Positions 63,378 through 64,000 of a DNA stretch of 64,000 nucleotides are shown piece by piece. Origin of the DNA: Piscinibacter caeni. Its GTDB lineage: Bacteria; Pseudomonadota; Gammaproteobacteria; Burkholderiales; Burkholderiaceae_C. Both the position numbers and the translations under genes were made by a program. The notes below the pieces were generated by a model. It was not told where the DNA came from. It did not search any database and saw only the letters and a program-made list of their open reading frames with translations. The number at the start of each line of letters is the position of its first letter. Position 1 is the first letter of the stretch. The stretch is taken from contig QJOU01000044.1 in NCBI GenBank assembly GCA_003265685.1, positions 1 through 64,000 of the forward strand, written 5' to 3'.

Positions 63378-64000
63378 GGCAACCCCAGTTCGTCGATGCG
63401 CAGGCGCAGTCCGTCTTGCGAGACCAGCGCCGGCACCTGGCGGATGCCGAAGCGGCGCGTGAGGGTGCCGGCCTGGTCGTAGTACACGGGCACGCGCCAG
63501 GCCTTCATCAGGTCGAGGTAGGAGCCTCCCGTCAGGATCGGCTTGATGCGGCCCGCGTAGCGACCGCTCAACTCGCGGGCGTGCTTCACCTGTCGCGGAT
63601 CGCGGGCATCGAAGAACAGAAGGTGGCGCGACAGCGACACCACTTCGAGCGGGTTCTTGCGCGTGCCCGCGGCGAACAGCAGGCGGCCCTGCGGGTCGGT
63701 GATGTTGCGGTCGAGCGTGAAACTCGGATCGACGTAGAAGGTGCGCGGGCGCTCGGTGGTGCGCAGGCCTTCGACCGGTGGCGGCTGGCGCACGGTGTCG
63801 ATGCCGCGGGCCCGCGCCGCCTCGGCAAGCCGCTGCAACTCGCCGCTGCGTTCCTTCTCGCGCAGCCGTTGCTCGATGAAGGCCAGCAGATGTGGCTCGG
63901 CGATCTCGTAAGTGGGCCCGATCGTGCCGAGGTCGACCGCGCCGGCCGTGCCACCGAAGTTCAACAAGGCTGCGACCAGCAAGGGCACGGCAGCCCGACT
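63374..64000 (-). CDS. traW: Conjugative transfer protein TraW (F-type), 5' end at the window edge
   Basis: At least 204 residues. Residues after a hydrophobic export signal read 'VDLGTIGPTYEIAEPHLL' and then 'FYVDPSFTLDRNITDPQG', 'AAGTRKNPLEVVSLSRHLLFF' and 'RFGIRQVPALVSQ', as in F TraW (210 residues). The frame stays open to base 64000; an in-frame GTG at 63988 would be too short for a complete signal peptide, so the true start is probably beyond the edge. The gene heads the visible tra run and overlaps traU. Confidence 0.9.
   Translation of the reverse strand, partial: SRAAVPLLVAALLNFGGTAGAVDLGTIGPTYEIAEPHLLAFIEQRLREKERSGELQRLAEAARARGIDTVRQPPPVEGLRTTERPRTFYVDPSFTLDRNITDPQGRLLFAAGTRKNPLEVVSLSRHLLFFDARDPRQVKHARELSGRYAGRIKPILTGGSYLDLMKAWRVPVYYDQAGTLTRRFGIRQVPALVSQDGLRLRIDELGLP

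Overview
This is a high-GC (roughly 70%) stretch of a Burkholderiales-type betaproteobacterial chromosome; the genus cannot be fixed from sequence alone, but Rubrivivax, Leptothrix and Piscinibacter relatives fit best. The evidence is the gene neighbourhoods (dnaX-ybaB-recR; mltD-gloB-methyltransferase-rnhA; smpB/ratA-rnfH-DUF4124-guaB-guaA), polyhydroxybutyrate genes (PhaR, 3-hydroxybutyrate dehydrogenase), a monofunctional RelA and a RisS/EnvZ-type two-component pair. From the left edge to the end of guaA (about 50.45 kb) the DNA is ordinary, tightly packed chromosome; many neighbours share ATGA or TGATG start/stop overlaps.

Layout. 1-5.1 kb: DNA replication and repair (dnaX 3' end, ybaB, recR, rnhA), a lytic transglycosylase, glyoxalase II and a methyltransferase. 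5.2-9.7 kb: an RND efflux pair and a ComFB-like protein. 9.8-13.1 kb: NAD synthesis (nadC, nadA) and an unrecognised protein with a Roadblock/LC7-like tail. 13.2-19.1 kb: an AraC regulator divergent from an MFS carrier fused translationally to a thiamine-diphosphate enzyme, then an EamA exporter, an Lrp regulator and an RraA-like protein. 19.2-21.6 kb: an 827-residue RTX protein with no secretion genes beside it. 21.7-31.2 kb: TrpB2, a TonB-C protein, SerB, a DUF4405 membrane protein, an MFS carrier, Mfd, IspD and IspF. 31.2-36.5 kb: a short-chain dehydrogenase under a TetR regulator, a histidine kinase and OmpR-type regulator, a SIMPL-domain protein and 3-hydroxybutyrate dehydrogenase. 36.6-50.5 kb: a hydrolase, relA, tRNA-Val(GAC), selD, phaR, rimO, a cystathionine beta-lyase-like enzyme, smpB, ratA, rnfH, guaB, an MFS carrier and guaA.

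From the last codons of guaA to the right edge the character changes. A tyrosine recombinase starts 219 bp after guaA, behind a cluster of short repeats. It is followed by a RES/MbcA-ParS-type toxin-antitoxin pair, a small orphan membrane protein, and then a run of F-type conjugation genes on the minus strand, in the order traW-traU-trbC-traN-(unknown)-traF-traH-traG. I read this as the left end of an integrative and conjugative element inserted at the 3' end of guaA. The relaxase, coupling protein, remaining pilus-assembly genes and the right attachment site must lie beyond 64 kb, if they exist.

Regulatory sequence worth noting: an intrinsic-terminator-like hairpin in the mfd leader; a strong terminator between the response regulator and its kinase; matched TetR-type operators before tetR and its neighbour; a perfect palindrome between smpB and ratA that includes the ratA start codon; and TGTTACAA boxes upstream of the OmpR-type regulator. 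No CRISPR array, rRNA or insertion sequence was seen, and no stretch over 300 bases lacks a gene.
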